A stretch of DNA of 10,237 nucleotides from Methanosarcinaceae archaeon (GTDB lineage Archaea > Halobacteriota > Methanosarcinia > Methanosarcinales > Methanosarcinaceae), in contig JAFGOO010000059.1 in NCBI GenBank assembly GCA_016926455.1, positions 1 to 10,237 on the forward strand, read 5' to 3'. The notes under the pieces are model-generated. The model saw only the letters and a program-made list of their open reading frames with translations. It was not told where the DNA came from and did no database searches. The translations under genes and the position numbers were made by a program. Positions 1-7,068 of this stretch are shown in pieces; the stretch's first letter is position 1; every line of letters starts with the position of its first letter.

Positions 1-26
1 GATGAATTGACAACTTTGGTAACCAT
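1..26 (-). CDS. rps9: 30S ribosomal protein S9 (uS9), first codons only
   Basis: Only the first eight complete codons are in the window; they read MVTKVVNS, which fits the start of archaeal S9, and the gene runs off the left edge. A strong ribosome binding site, AAGGAGG on the minus strand (about 36-42), overlaps the TAA stop of rpl13 at 40-42, so the two genes are tightly spaced and probably translationally coupled. The L18e-L13-S9 order is the standard archaeal ribosomal gene order and is the main support for so short a fragment. S9 is a small-subunit protein whose C-terminal tail reaches the decoding site; that part is not visible. Confidence 0.85.
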
Positions 27-39
27 GAATAAATCCTCC

Positions 40-459
40 TTAGAACTTAGAACCTAGCCTGCGGCTGACTTCTCCGAGTTCCACATATTTATTTGAACTC
101 AGACGATTCATGTTCGCTTCTGCAATCGTTGTAAGTTCTTCACTCTTGAATTCAGGTGGAATGCCTACGTATACCCTTATCCGTGACATTGCATCTTTAC
201 CTCTTGCCCTTTTGTAGGGAAGCATACCCCGAACTGTCCTTTTGAGAATGCGCTCAGGACGTTTTGGGAAATATGGACCGAATTCACGAGTACCCATTTC
301 CCTTATGGTTTTGTATTCATTAAGAGTCGTTACTTTTGAACCGGATATAATCGCTTTGTCGGCATTTACTATTGCTATCTCTTCTCCTGCCAGCAAACGC
401 TTTGCAACCACACTGGAAAGCCGCCCCATAATTAGTCCTTTTGCATCAATAACCATCAT
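40..459 (-). CDS. rpl13: 50S ribosomal protein L13 (uL13)
   Basis: About 139 residues, normal for archaeal L13, an early-assembling large-subunit protein that binds 23S rRNA. The N-terminal VIDAKGLIMGRLSS block, the NADKAIISGSK segment near residue 35 and the GMLPYK motif at about 78-83 are typical of the family. The open frame continues to a GTG at 468, but AGGTG at 470-466 is a ribosome binding site that places the start at ATG 459 (6-nt spacer) or ATG 456 (9 nt); the protein then begins M(M)VIDA as in relatives. It follows rpl18e with essentially no gap and precedes rps9. The upstream TAG of rpl18e is in the same reading frame (see findings). Confidence 0.96.
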   Translation of the reverse strand: MMVIDAKGLIMGRLSSVVAKRLLAGEEIAIVNADKAIISGSKVTTLNEYKTIREMGTREFGPYFPKRPERILKRTVRGMLPYKRARGKDAMSRIRVYVGIPPEFKSEELTTIAEANMNRLSSNKYVELGEVSRRLGSKF

Positions 460-468
460 TTTAAACAC

Positions 469-849
469 CTACTTTAAAATCCGTATTCCGGAGCCACTGG
501 GATTTTCATCGATTATCTGTTCGATGGTCAGACACCTGCCGCCAACATCTGCAATTTTTTCTTTTGCAGTGACACTGAATTTAAGCGCAGCAATCGTCAC
601 CGGATGACCAAGCATACCCGCTCCAAGAACCTTGCCTGGCACAAGTACCACTTCGTTTTCATCTGCGTGTCGGTTGATGGTACCCAGATTTACTTCCGCG
701 TAGTTCCTGCCCGGTTTTTCAAGCCTTTTTGCTATGTCTCTCCAGATTGGTGCATTGTTTTCGTGCGTCTTTTCTTTAAGCACCACGATCAACTTTGGTA
801 TTCGTGGATTTGTCTTTCTTGATATTTTTACCTGTGTTTTTTTACCCAT
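469..849 (-). CDS. rpl18e: 50S ribosomal protein L18e (eL18)
   Basis: A 126-residue protein of the archaeal/eukaryotic L18e family, a large-subunit component structurally akin to bacterial L15. Diagnostic stretches are MGKKTQVKISRKTNPRI at the N-terminus, WRDIAKRLEKPGRNYAEVN at about 37-55 and VPGKVLGAGMLGHPVTIAAL at 70-89. The frame stays open to 882, but GGAGG at 860-856 lies 6 nt before the ATG at 849, and the protein start MGKK matches the family, so 849 is chosen. It is the first gene of the L18e-L13-S9 set here. In many archaea rpoD and rps11 precede it; here a DUF2240-type gene lies upstream, separated by 148 nt that hold a promoter. It ends in TAG. Confidence 0.96.
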   Translation of the reverse strand: MGKKTQVKISRKTNPRIPKLIVVLKEKTHENNAPIWRDIAKRLEKPGRNYAEVNLGTINRHADENEVVLVPGKVLGAGMLGHPVTIAALKFSVTAKEKIADVGGRCLTIEQIIDENPSGSGIRILK

Positions 850-938
850 GATGTTCCTCCGCAAGATTTCATTATTTCTCACTCACGCAATTTCTGCGTT
901 CGAACATTCATTCAATGTGAATTTAGAAGAACGTGTTA

Positions 939-951
939 TTGAAATATACTG
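939..951 (-). promoter_or_regulatory. Probable TATA promoter of the rpl18e-rpl13-rps9 operon
   Basis: On the minus strand the A/T-rich AGTATATTTC (950-941) is a reasonable archaeal TATA box. It would place transcription start near 920 and leave a leader of about 70 nt before the ATG at 849. A second A/T stretch, AATATTTATG (990-981), is an alternative. The leader contains a short perfect hairpin, ACGCA (885-889) with TGCGT (895-899). Assignment is by composition and position only. Confidence 0.45.
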
Positions 952-997
952 AAGTAGAATCTTGAATAACAGTACTAGTACATAAATATTGTGTGCA

Positions 998-1471
998 TTA
1001 CCCGTGGATAATCTTATCATATACTTTCTGGTAGATTGATTCAATATCACAGCCAAGTTCCCGGGCCACCAGTATTGCTGCAGCCTCTATATCCACAAGT
1101 TCCGACAGCTCTTCCTGTTTGGAGTTTATCCTAACTGCGATCTCCCTCATCTCCAAAGAAGTAGAACTGGCGATGTGAGCCATTATATACTCTAGAGCCG
1201 AATCGTCTTTGAATAAAGCCGGAGATGGTTTAAAACCGTGAGGTATGTCAACAGAATCAATATTGAAATCCGGTCTGAGCATACCATCCTCAATTACCAA
1301 GAGTTTTGATCTTATTGCCCTCTCACGTAGCTTTGAGGCTTCATCCGGAGACATCCATTTCAGGTCAAAGGAAAGTGAAAAATCAAAATCTTTCATTGAT
1401 AGTGATGATGCTGAATTTTTCTTAAACGGACTCGCGACTGCAAATGCTAGTTCGTCCATCTCCTTCATCAT
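998..1471 (-). CDS. DUF2240-type conserved archaeal protein
   Basis: About 157 residues, soluble, with no signal peptide or membrane segment. I recognise the DUF2240 pattern from the N-terminal MDELAFAVASPFKKN followed by FSLSFDLKWMSPDEA, then a helix with LRERAIRSKLLVIEDGML that resembles a winged-helix end, and a helical C-terminus (residues about 110-157) rich in Glu and Ala. No catalytic motif is visible and no function is established that I know of. The start is taken at ATG 1471 because it overlaps the TGA of the upstream gene in a 4-nt ATGA coupling; ATG 1468 or 1459 are possible, though the latter would sit directly against its AAGGAG. It is evidently co-transcribed with the gene at 1468-1950. 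Family name moderately sure, role unknown. Confidence 0.75.
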   Translation of the reverse strand: MMKEMDELAFAVASPFKKNSASSLSMKDFDFSLSFDLKWMSPDEASKLRERAIRSKLLVIEDGMLRPDFNIDSVDIPHGFKPSPALFKDDSALEYIMAHIASSTSLEMREIAVRINSKQEELSELVDIEAAAILVARELGCDIESIYQKVYDKIIHG

Positions 1472-1950
1472 ACACCACATCGAATTTCATCGAAAATGGT
1501 GTCTGCAACTCTACCACATTCGGTACGACCCGAACCTTCTAGAATAGTTATCTGAAGTGCAAGTACGCCACCTTCGAGGATTGCGCGTACAAGATATGTA
1601 TCTCCTCTGAAAGGAACCCGGTTATACTTCTCATCAAGGTAACTATATTTCAAGCTGACCCTGAAATCGATTATTCCTTCAGGTTCAATAGTGTCAAGAA
1701 TAGTGTCAAGATTTTCACAGTAAAGGGGAGCAAAATCCACACCATTGGTAACGATGTCAACGTTAATTTCACGCTTTGCCTGAATTCTGTGCCCTATCTG
1801 CGTCACGGACTCGGTCACGAACATGCCGAATTTGCCATTCATATTTGCCATTACCTTAACCAGAAAAGGCAAATCAGAAATATAACGGTATTTCTGTTCA
1901 AATTCTACTTCCCTGTGTGGGAAACGATGGTAAATTCTCTTTCGCATCAT
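1468..1950 (-). CDS. Uncharacterised protein, first gene of a two-gene operon
   Basis: A 160-residue soluble protein that I do not recognise. It opens with a basic stretch (MMRKRIYHRFPHREVEF), continues with alternating hydrophobic residues suggesting a largely beta-sheet fold (VDIVTNGVDFAPLY, RVSLKYSYLDEKY, YLVRAILEGGVLALQITIL), and ends in a helix (VADTIFDEI). There is no transmembrane segment, no cysteine cluster and no obvious nucleotide-binding or catalytic motif. ATG 1950 or 1947 starts it; neither has a clear ribosome binding site, consistent with a very short leader from the promoter at about 1981-1995. Its stop overlaps the start of the DUF2240-type gene by 4 nt, so the two products are probably made together and may act together. 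Coding is supported by length, codon pattern and that coupling. Confidence 0.8.
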   Translation of the reverse strand: MMRKRIYHRFPHREVEFEQKYRYISDLPFLVKVMANMNGKFGMFVTESVTQIGHRIQAKREINVDIVTNGVDFAPLYCENLDTILDTIEPEGIIDFRVSLKYSYLDEKYNRVPFRGDTYLVRAILEGGVLALQITILEGSGRTECGRVADTIFDEIRCGV

Positions 1951-1980
1951 CTATAATCTTATGAATATCTTAAAAATCTA

Positions 1981-1995
1981 AAATATAAACGTTTC
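1981..1995 (-). promoter_or_regulatory. TATA/BRE promoter for the 1468-1950 operon
   Basis: The minus strand reads GAAACGTTTATATTTT (1995-1980): a purine-rich BRE-like block followed by a good TATA box. Initiation about 25 nt downstream falls near 1955-1962, giving a leader of only a few nucleotides before ATG 1950. That fits the lack of a ribosome binding site. The element lies in the 80-nt gap after serA. Confidence 0.6.
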
Positions 1996-2030
1996 ATATA
2001 ATAGATAAAACATTTGGAAGCATCCATGCC

Positions 2031-3602
2031 CTAAAGTGTAACGAGTTTTGCATCCAGAATTCCTTCGATATGCCTCATTTCTTCCAGAATGGGATCTGGC
2101 ACTTCTGAATCCACATTAAGTACCATTATAGTGGTGCCTCCAATCTCAACCCTTCCTACCTGCATGCCCGAGATATTGATGTTTTTCTTGCCGAGAACCA
2201 GACAGCATGGTCCAATTACATTTGGTCGGTTGATATGGTGTGCGATGATCATGTAACCTGCAGGCACAATGTCAACATGATAGTCATCAATTTCAATAAT
2301 CTTGGCTACATTACCAACAACTGTTCCTGTAATTGATTTTTTTTCAGCGCCTTTTGATAGCTGGATGCGTACTGTTGATGTATATTCCTTGGATGTTTCG
2401 GATTTGCTCTCAACCACTCCAATCTTTCTGGATTTTGCTAGTGCCTGTGCATTGACATAATTAACGCCCGAACCAACTGCTGTCTCCAGCAGACTTTTTA
2501 ATGCAGCAACTGTCACAGGCCTGACATCCTTTTCCGAAACATCACCATTGTATACAATCTCGACCTTTTCGTAATTCCTGTCCATGAGCTGTCCTATAAT
2601 CTTCCCCATGGTATCCACAAGCTGTATATAGGGTGCAAGTATGGTCATTACTTCTGGTTTGACAGAGGGTATATTGATTGCATTTTTGGCAGATCCACCC
2701 TGCAATACGGTGATAATCTCGTCTGCAACAGAAACCGCGACATTAATCTGGGCTTCTTCTGTAGATGCACCAAGGTGAGGAGTTACAATTACGTTGTCAA
2801 ATTCTAAAAAACGGCTATCAAAAGGAGGCTCATTCACGAACACATCAAATGCAGCGCCTGCAACCTTGCCATTTTCCAGTGCATCTGCAAGTGCCTCTTC
2901 GTTAATAATACCACCCCGCGCACAGTTGATGAGCCTTACACCATCTTTCATTATTGCAAACTCATCTGCATCTATGATGTTCCTTGTCTCTTTTGTAAGG
3001 GGAGTGTGCACTGTGATGAAATCGGATTTTTCAGCAATTTCCTTTACAGATGCAAGTTTCACCCCCAATTCCTGTGCACGTTCTTCCGTGATGAAAGGAT
3101 CATATGCAAGTATATTCATGTCAAGACCCTGTGCTCTTTTAGCGACCTCTGCACCTATGCGTCCAAGACCAATAACACCCAGCGTCTTGCCATTAACCTC
3201 AACACCCATGAATTTATTGCGTTCCCACTTCCTAGATTTTAAGGATGCATTAGCTTGCGGGATATTCCGGGCAAGCCCCATCATCATACCAATAGTATGT
3301 TCAGCTGCAGAAAGCATATTTCCTTCAGGTGCGTTTACTATGATTATCCCTTTCCGGGTTGCTGCGTCAACATCAATGTTGTCGACACCAACACCAGCCC
3401 GACCTATTATTTTTAGTTTATCTGCCCCTTCTATCACTTTACTTGTTACCTGTGTTCCGCTTCTAATGAGGAGGGCATCGTAATCCTTGATCTTTTCAAC
3501 CAGTTCGTCTTCCGAAAGCCCGGTAGATACATCAACTGTGAAATGTTTCTTTAATTTTGTTATACCTTCCTCTGATAATGAATCGCTGACTAGTACTTTC
3601 AT
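2031..3602 (-). CDS. serA: D-3-phosphoglycerate dehydrogenase
   Basis: Oxidises 3-phosphoglycerate to 3-phosphohydroxypyruvate with NAD+, the first step of serine synthesis in the cytoplasm. At 523 residues it is the long form. Visible parts are the substrate domain (1-95, with GRAGVGVDNID at 67-77), the NAD-binding Rossmann domain with GLGRIG at 145-150 and the acidic YDP turn at 167-169, catalytic Arg229 (CARGG), Glu258 (NEPP) and His276 (PHLGAST), an intervening ASB-type domain at about 320-445, and a C-terminal ACT domain from about 450 (HHINRPNVIG). The ACT domain suggests feedback regulation, probably by serine. The start at 3602 has GGAGAAG at 3615-3609. It is monocistronic by layout, with promoters on both sides, and ends in TAG. 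Confidence 0.97.
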   Translation of the reverse strand: MKVLVSDSLSEEGITKLKKHFTVDVSTGLSEDELVEKIKDYDALLIRSGTQVTSKVIEGADKLKIIGRAGVGVDNIDVDAATRKGIIIVNAPEGNMLSAAEHTIGMMMGLARNIPQANASLKSRKWERNKFMGVEVNGKTLGVIGLGRIGAEVAKRAQGLDMNILAYDPFITEERAQELGVKLASVKEIAEKSDFITVHTPLTKETRNIIDADEFAIMKDGVRLINCARGGIINEEALADALENGKVAGAAFDVFVNEPPFDSRFLEFDNVIVTPHLGASTEEAQINVAVSVADEIITVLQGGSAKNAINIPSVKPEVMTILAPYIQLVDTMGKIIGQLMDRNYEKVEIVYNGDVSEKDVRPVTVAALKSLLETAVGSGVNYVNAQALAKSRKIGVVESKSETSKEYTSTVRIQLSKGAEKKSITGTVVGNVAKIIEIDDYHVDIVPAGYMIIAHHINRPNVIGPCCLVLGKKNINISGMQVGRVEIGGTTIMVLNVDSEVPDPILEEMRHIEGILDAKLVTL

Positions 3603-3648
3603 TATGTTCTTCTCCGTGTAATTACAATTAAGTGTCTCTATCTAGATC

Positions 3649-3700
3649 ATTTATAGTGAATAGTCAAGTTAATCAGATTTAAGAACTCCTAAATATATAC
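3649..3700 (-). promoter_or_regulatory. serA promoter region
   Basis: The minus strand carries GTATATATTT (3700-3691), a strong TATA-like box that would give a leader of about 65 nt, and a second candidate CTATAAATG (about 3656-3648) that would give about 25 nt. Which is used cannot be decided by eye. Confidence 0.5.
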
Positions 3701-3880
3701 TATTATTTTCAAATATATTACCACAATATGTAGAAGGCTTTTCACCCTGCACCATACATTACATTATTCTAAATATATCTAACTATTCGAGGTGCTTTTC
3801 TATTTTTAAGCTGGTTTTAAATGTGTTGTATAGATGCGCCGAGTTAATAATTATGGAAATCATCGCGTGCCTGAAAAACC
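3701..3880. other. Intergenic stretch between alaX and serA, no gene seen
   Basis: The 278 nt between the two genes (3603-3880) are A/T rich with three AAATATAT-like runs (near 3691, 3711 and 3771), of which the first is the likely serA promoter. I find no credible ORF, RNA gene or strong hairpin. The alaX transcript presumably ends here, but no clear intrinsic terminator is visible. Confidence 0.5.
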
Positions 3881-4585
3881 TCACACAAAACAGAAATATA
3901 TACGCCTATTGCTTTTACCCTTATTCTCTGCCTTGAATATATTGATATGTGGAATCTCGTCGGTATTTTTCACGTGGGTTCCACCGCATGCTTGACTGTC
4001 AACATCTGGTATGTTGATGACCCGGATATCACTGATATCAGGAGGGAAGGCGTCCTTTAATTTGACTACTGACGGTATCTTAAAGGCTTTTTCTCGGGGC
4101 ATGATGTCAATACTCACAGGTAGCGCCATGTCAATAATATCATTGACCTTTGTCTCGTAGGACTGGATAAGGTCCCTGTCAAAATCTTTAAGGTTAAAAT
4201 CCACACGAGTCTTGGTTTCCCCAAGCTGGTTGCCTGATATCCGGGCACCTGTCTCGCGGTGTATAATAGCACTTAGGATGTGGCAGGCAGTGTGATATTT
4301 CATGAAAAGGTATCTTCTGTCCCAGTCGATTACACCTGTAACCTCATCACCGGTCTTAAGGCCAGCCTCCGACACCTCATGACTGATAACTTCTCCGAAT
4401 TTGCCTGTATATACAACCGGGAATTCCCTGCCATCGTGTATTAAGACCCCCGTGTCGTGAGGTTGACCTCCTGAGTTGGGGTAAAACGCAGTCCAGTTGA
4501 GAACCACATATTTACCGTCTTTCGTACTTTCAACCACAGCATCAAATTCTTTGAGATAACAGTCATTCAAATAAAGTGCTTCCAT
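3881..4585 (-). CDS. alaX: Free-standing alanyl-tRNA editing protein AlaX
   Basis: Hydrolyses wrongly charged Ser- or Gly-tRNA(Ala) in trans; it is a detached relative of the alanyl-tRNA synthetase editing domain. At 234 residues it fits the medium-length AlaX-M class, which has an N-terminal beta domain besides the editing core. Visible are FYPNSGGQPHDTG at 34-46, the zinc-site HTACH at 98-102 (HxxxH) and CGGTH at 200-204 (CxxxH), and the terminal KGKSNRRIYF at 222-231. All four metal ligands are present, so it should be active. No ribosome binding site precedes ATG 4585; a TATA-like CTTTATTCAATA (about 4615-4604) lies roughly 25 nt upstream, so the mRNA may be leaderless. It lies upstream of serA on the same strand, but with separate promoters. 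Confidence 0.94.
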   Translation of the reverse strand: MEALYLNDCYLKEFDAVVESTKDGKYVVLNWTAFYPNSGGQPHDTGVLIHDGREFPVVYTGKFGEVISHEVSEAGLKTGDEVTGVIDWDRRYLFMKYHTACHILSAIIHRETGARISGNQLGETKTRVDFNLKDFDRDLIQSYETKVNDIIDMALPVSIDIMPREKAFKIPSVVKLKDAFPPDISDIRVINIPDVDSQACGGTHVKNTDEIPHINIFKAENKGKSNRRIYFCFV

Positions 4586-4621
4586 GAATGTTAATATTCT
4601 CGATATTGAATAAAGCTTTTT

Positions 4622-4759
4622 GTTTTAACTTGTAAACCGAGAAGTCCCTTTTTGTAAGAGATGGATATCAATGCTGCAATCAACATTCTCAGATTGGGAT
4701 TGCAATCTGTCGGTATTAAATCCTTAGAAGCTCACGAATTTTAGTAGTTGGAGCAGTCA
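4622..4759 (+). mobile_element. Degraded TnpB-type element, copy A
   Basis: The frame starting at 4661 reads MDINAAINILRLGLQSVGIK and continues to SLEAHEF and a TAG at 4742-4744. This is the typical C-terminus of an IS200/IS605-family TnpB, from just before the third RuvC acidic residue (here D of MDINAA) to the stop. The zinc ribbon and everything upstream are missing. The stop overlaps a decayed hairpin (CTCACGAATTTTAGTAGTTG), and the element ends at about 4759 in GGAGCAGTCA, closely resembling the right end of the copy at 9842. The left limit, 4622, is where similarity to copy B begins. It sits between the divergent promoters of alaX and RPA and interrupts neither. Confidence 0.75.
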
Positions 4760-4773
4760 CCTGCAGGTAAATT

Positions 4774-4814
4774 AAAAGAAATTATATATCAATAAAATGC
4801 AGTGGTTATATTTA
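4774..4814 (+). promoter_or_regulatory. RPA operon promoter region
   Basis: AAAAGAA (4774-4780) followed by ATTATATATC (4781-4790) forms a BRE/TATA-like promoter with a leader of about 75 nt. A second box, GTTATATTTA (4805-4814), would give about 50 nt. Two short dyads lie here: CAGTGGTT (about 4800-4807) against AATCACTG (about 4820-4827), and ACAGT/ACTGT around 4849-4863. They could bind a regulator; this is unproven. Confidence 0.5.
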
Positions 4815-4886
4815 TTGCCAATCACTGTACTTAATGGTTGAACATAGCACAGTAATCAAACTGTCTCACTTAAATGGAGGCTTATA

Positions 4887-6206
4887 ATGGACTATAAACT
4901 AGCGCCACATATCGAAGAGCTAACAAAGGCGCTTGGAAATACCAATGAACGTGTGATACAGGAAGAACTGGAAACACTGCTTAAATTCCGTGTTCCGATG
5001 GATGAGGCAAAAAGAACTGTTCTTCGAAAATTCAAGTCAAATGTTTTTCCTGTAAAGCAGATAAAAGACCTTTCATCCGGGGCAAAGACTTTTGAAATCG
5101 CTGGACGTATAATCGAAATTGAAGAAAAGGCTATCAATTTGCGTGGAAATGCTTCGACGATATTTTCTGGAACGCTCGCAGACGAGACTGGTACATGCTC
5201 CTTCACTGCATGGTTCGACTTTTCACTTAAACGTGGGGATGCAATCTGCATTAAAAATTCTTCTACACGTAGCTGGCACAATCGTCCGGAACTTAATTTC
5301 GGTGAGCGTTCAGAGGTTTTAAAACTCCCAGACGATGCATTTCCTAACGTAGAGGAATTGACCAGAACTTCTCCTAAAAAGCTGCATGACATCGGTTATA
5401 GTGACATGTCTATAAGCGCTGTTGCCATGGTTGTCAAGCTATATCATAAAAACGTCAAAATACGGGAGAGGAACATGAAAATAATCGAAGGCGTTATCGG
5501 GGATGACACCGCAAAGCTCCCTTTTACATCATGGGTCCCGCTTCCAGATGTTGATATCGGAAGTGTGGTAAGATTCGATGGAGCCTCTGTTCGAATGTTC
5601 CGGGGTCTACCTTCCATCAATATTAATGAGAACACTTCTGTTACTATTGTTAATCCTTCTCTTGAGGAAATTCCTTTTACCTTTGAATCTATTAGCCAGA
5701 AACCCGAACCTTTGCCAATCGGCCAAATTTTGCTGAAAGATGGACTTTTTGATGTTGCTGCGATTGGCAACATTATTTCGGTAAGACCGGGGTCCGGCAT
5801 AATCCAGCGATGTCCTGTATGCAATCGCGTGATCCAGAAAAATACCTGCAGGGTGCATGGACCAACAGAAAGCTTTCAGGATATGCGCATCAAGACAATA
5901 CTGGACGATGGGACGGGTGCAGTTTCAGTTATGCTTAACCGGGAACTTTCCGAAATTGTATATGGAAAAAGTATGTTTGAAGCAGAGGAGATGATACGCA
6001 CGGAAATGTCACGGGACGAGATTTTTGAGGATATGAAACGTGTTCTTACAGGTAGATATCTCGGTGTCCGTGGAAATACTTCCAGAACCGAGTTCGGTGT
6101 AACGCTTGTGGCGGAATCTGTGTGGTCACCAGATGACGATATCACGCTTCGTGTAAGCAATCTTCTAGAGCTTCTGGAGCCAGTGGGGGAAAATATCAAT
6201 GGTTGA
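4887..6206 (+). CDS. Replication protein A (RPA), zinc-finger single-strand DNA-binding subunit
   Basis: Binds and protects single-stranded DNA during replication, repair and recombination. The 439-residue protein has a helical N-terminus (1-55), then OB-fold-like segments at about 65-148 (KTFEIAGRIIEIEE onward) and 175-255, and a third at about 285-412 that carries a zinc finger: C309, C312, C321 and H324 (CPVC..CRVH). This resembles the zinc-finger RPAs of Methanosarcina (the MacRPA2/RPA3 type). ATG 4887 has GGAGG at 4876-4880, 6 nt away. It overlaps the next gene by 8 nt, so the two are coupled. The residue count and all four zinc ligands look intact. Confidence 0.92.
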   Translation: MDYKLAPHIEELTKALGNTNERVIQEELETLLKFRVPMDEAKRTVLRKFKSNVFPVKQIKDLSSGAKTFEIAGRIIEIEEKAINLRGNASTIFSGTLADETGTCSFTAWFDFSLKRGDAICIKNSSTRSWHNRPELNFGERSEVLKLPDDAFPNVEELTRTSPKKLHDIGYSDMSISAVAMVVKLYHKNVKIRERNMKIIEGVIGDDTAKLPFTSWVPLPDVDIGSVVRFDGASVRMFRGLPSININENTSVTIVNPSLEEIPFTFESISQKPEPLPIGQILLKDGLFDVAAIGNIISVRPGSGIIQRCPVCNRVIQKNTCRVHGPTESFQDMRIKTILDDGTGAVSVMLNRELSEIVYGKSMFEAEEMIRTEMSRDEIFEDMKRVLTGRYLGVRGNTSRTEFGVTLVAESVWSPDDDITLRVSNLLELLEPVGENING

Positions 6207-7068
6207 GAGAGAGATTTCATACCGACTATTTGCAAAAGAGTTCAATGACTCTACATTCAATATTCATCCTAAGTCAGAACAGTTAAATCAATCCGAAGGG
6301 AGAGCACCAAATTTTCTTGTTACTCCGGCAGGTCTGATGGTAAACAGGCTCTTTGTTGTGGGTGTTGTTACTGAGATTGACAATATCGGAACCGAGAATG
6401 ATCTATGGAGAGCCCGGGTTGTCGATCCCACCGGAGCATTCATTGTCTATGCAGGACAGTACCAGCCCGAGGCTGCAGTGTTCCTGTCAACGCTGGAGGT
6501 GCCGTCGTATGTTTCGGTTGTCGGGAAAGCCCGTACCTTCGAGCCTGAAGATGGTTCTGTATTTGTATCCATCCGCCCGGAAGAGATGAATGTGGTCGAT
6601 GCCAGTATCCGAGACCGCTGGATTGTAGATACTGCGGAACTGACACTTGATAGAATCAATACTTTTTCAGATGCGCTTTCATCCGGTCTGAAAGGATCAA
6701 AACTCAACGAATACTTGATTAAGGGAGGGGCGCCAGAAAGCTTAGCAGAAGGAATTGTCTTGGCATTTGATTATTACCACACTGGTGAAGGTTATCTACA
6801 AGGGCTGAAAACAGCACTGAGAGATAGTCTCAAATCCATCGACCTTACATGTTCCGGGGTTTCCGCATTTGAGGTAGGTAACCAGGAATTTATACTTGGA
6901 CTTATGGAAGAGATGGACGTGGGTAAAGGTGTGGATTATGGGAAACTGATCGAAACCGCTAGGTTCCGGGGTATGTCTGAAAATGCGGTGGAGATAGTAG
7001 TTCGTTCATTACTCTCAAATGGGCAGTGCTATGAACCTAAGATCGGGATACTGAAGATGGTATCATGA
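6199..7068 (+). CDS. RPA-associated protein (COG3390-type)
   Basis: A 289-residue partner of archaeal RPA, conserved next to RPA genes in Euryarchaeota. I recognise it by FAKEFNDST at 11-19 and by the OB-fold-like region at 46-130 with NRLFVVGVVTEI and WRARVVDPTGAFIVYAGQYQ. The C-terminal 60 residues (DYGKLIETARFRGMSENAVE, then a hydrophobic helix and GQCYEP) look like a winged helix comparable to the C-terminus of eukaryotic RPA32; that comparison is my inference. ATG 6199 lies inside the end of the RPA gene behind a GGGGGA box. In haloarchaea the matching pair is genetically linked and the products interact. The gene ends exactly one base before a transposon right end. Confidence 0.88.
   Translation: MVEREISYRLFAKEFNDSTFNIHPKSEQLNQSEGRAPNFLVTPAGLMVNRLFVVGVVTEIDNIGTENDLWRARVVDPTGAFIVYAGQYQPEAAVFLSTLEVPSYVSVVGKARTFEPEDGSVFVSIRPEEMNVVDASIRDRWIVDTAELTLDRINTFSDALSSGLKGSKLNEYLIKGGAPESLAEGIVLAFDYYHTGEGYLQGLKTALRDSLKSIDLTCSGVSAFEVGNQEFILGLMEEMDVGKGVDYGKLIETARFRGMSENAVEIVVRSLLSNGQCYEPKIGILKMVS

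Noticed and set aside
468..468. GTG at 468 as the start of rpl13
   Set aside because: It overlaps the ribosome binding site AGGTG itself; ATG 459/456 gives proper spacing and the family N-terminus.
2794..3483. Long plus-strand open frame of 229 codons
   Set aside because: It lies antisense inside serA, whose motifs are unmistakable; the antisense product is Ser/Ala-rich low-complexity sequence with no family pattern.
3691..3780. Repeated AAATATAT-like runs before serA as a repeat array or CRISPR
   Set aside because: Only three short A/T runs with uneven spacing; they are better read as TATA boxes and background composition.
4892..5392. Minus-strand frame of 166 codons opposite RPA, and others at 5444-5824 and 5876-6235
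   Set aside because: All are shadows of the RPA gene, with no ribosome binding site and no recognisable protein pattern.
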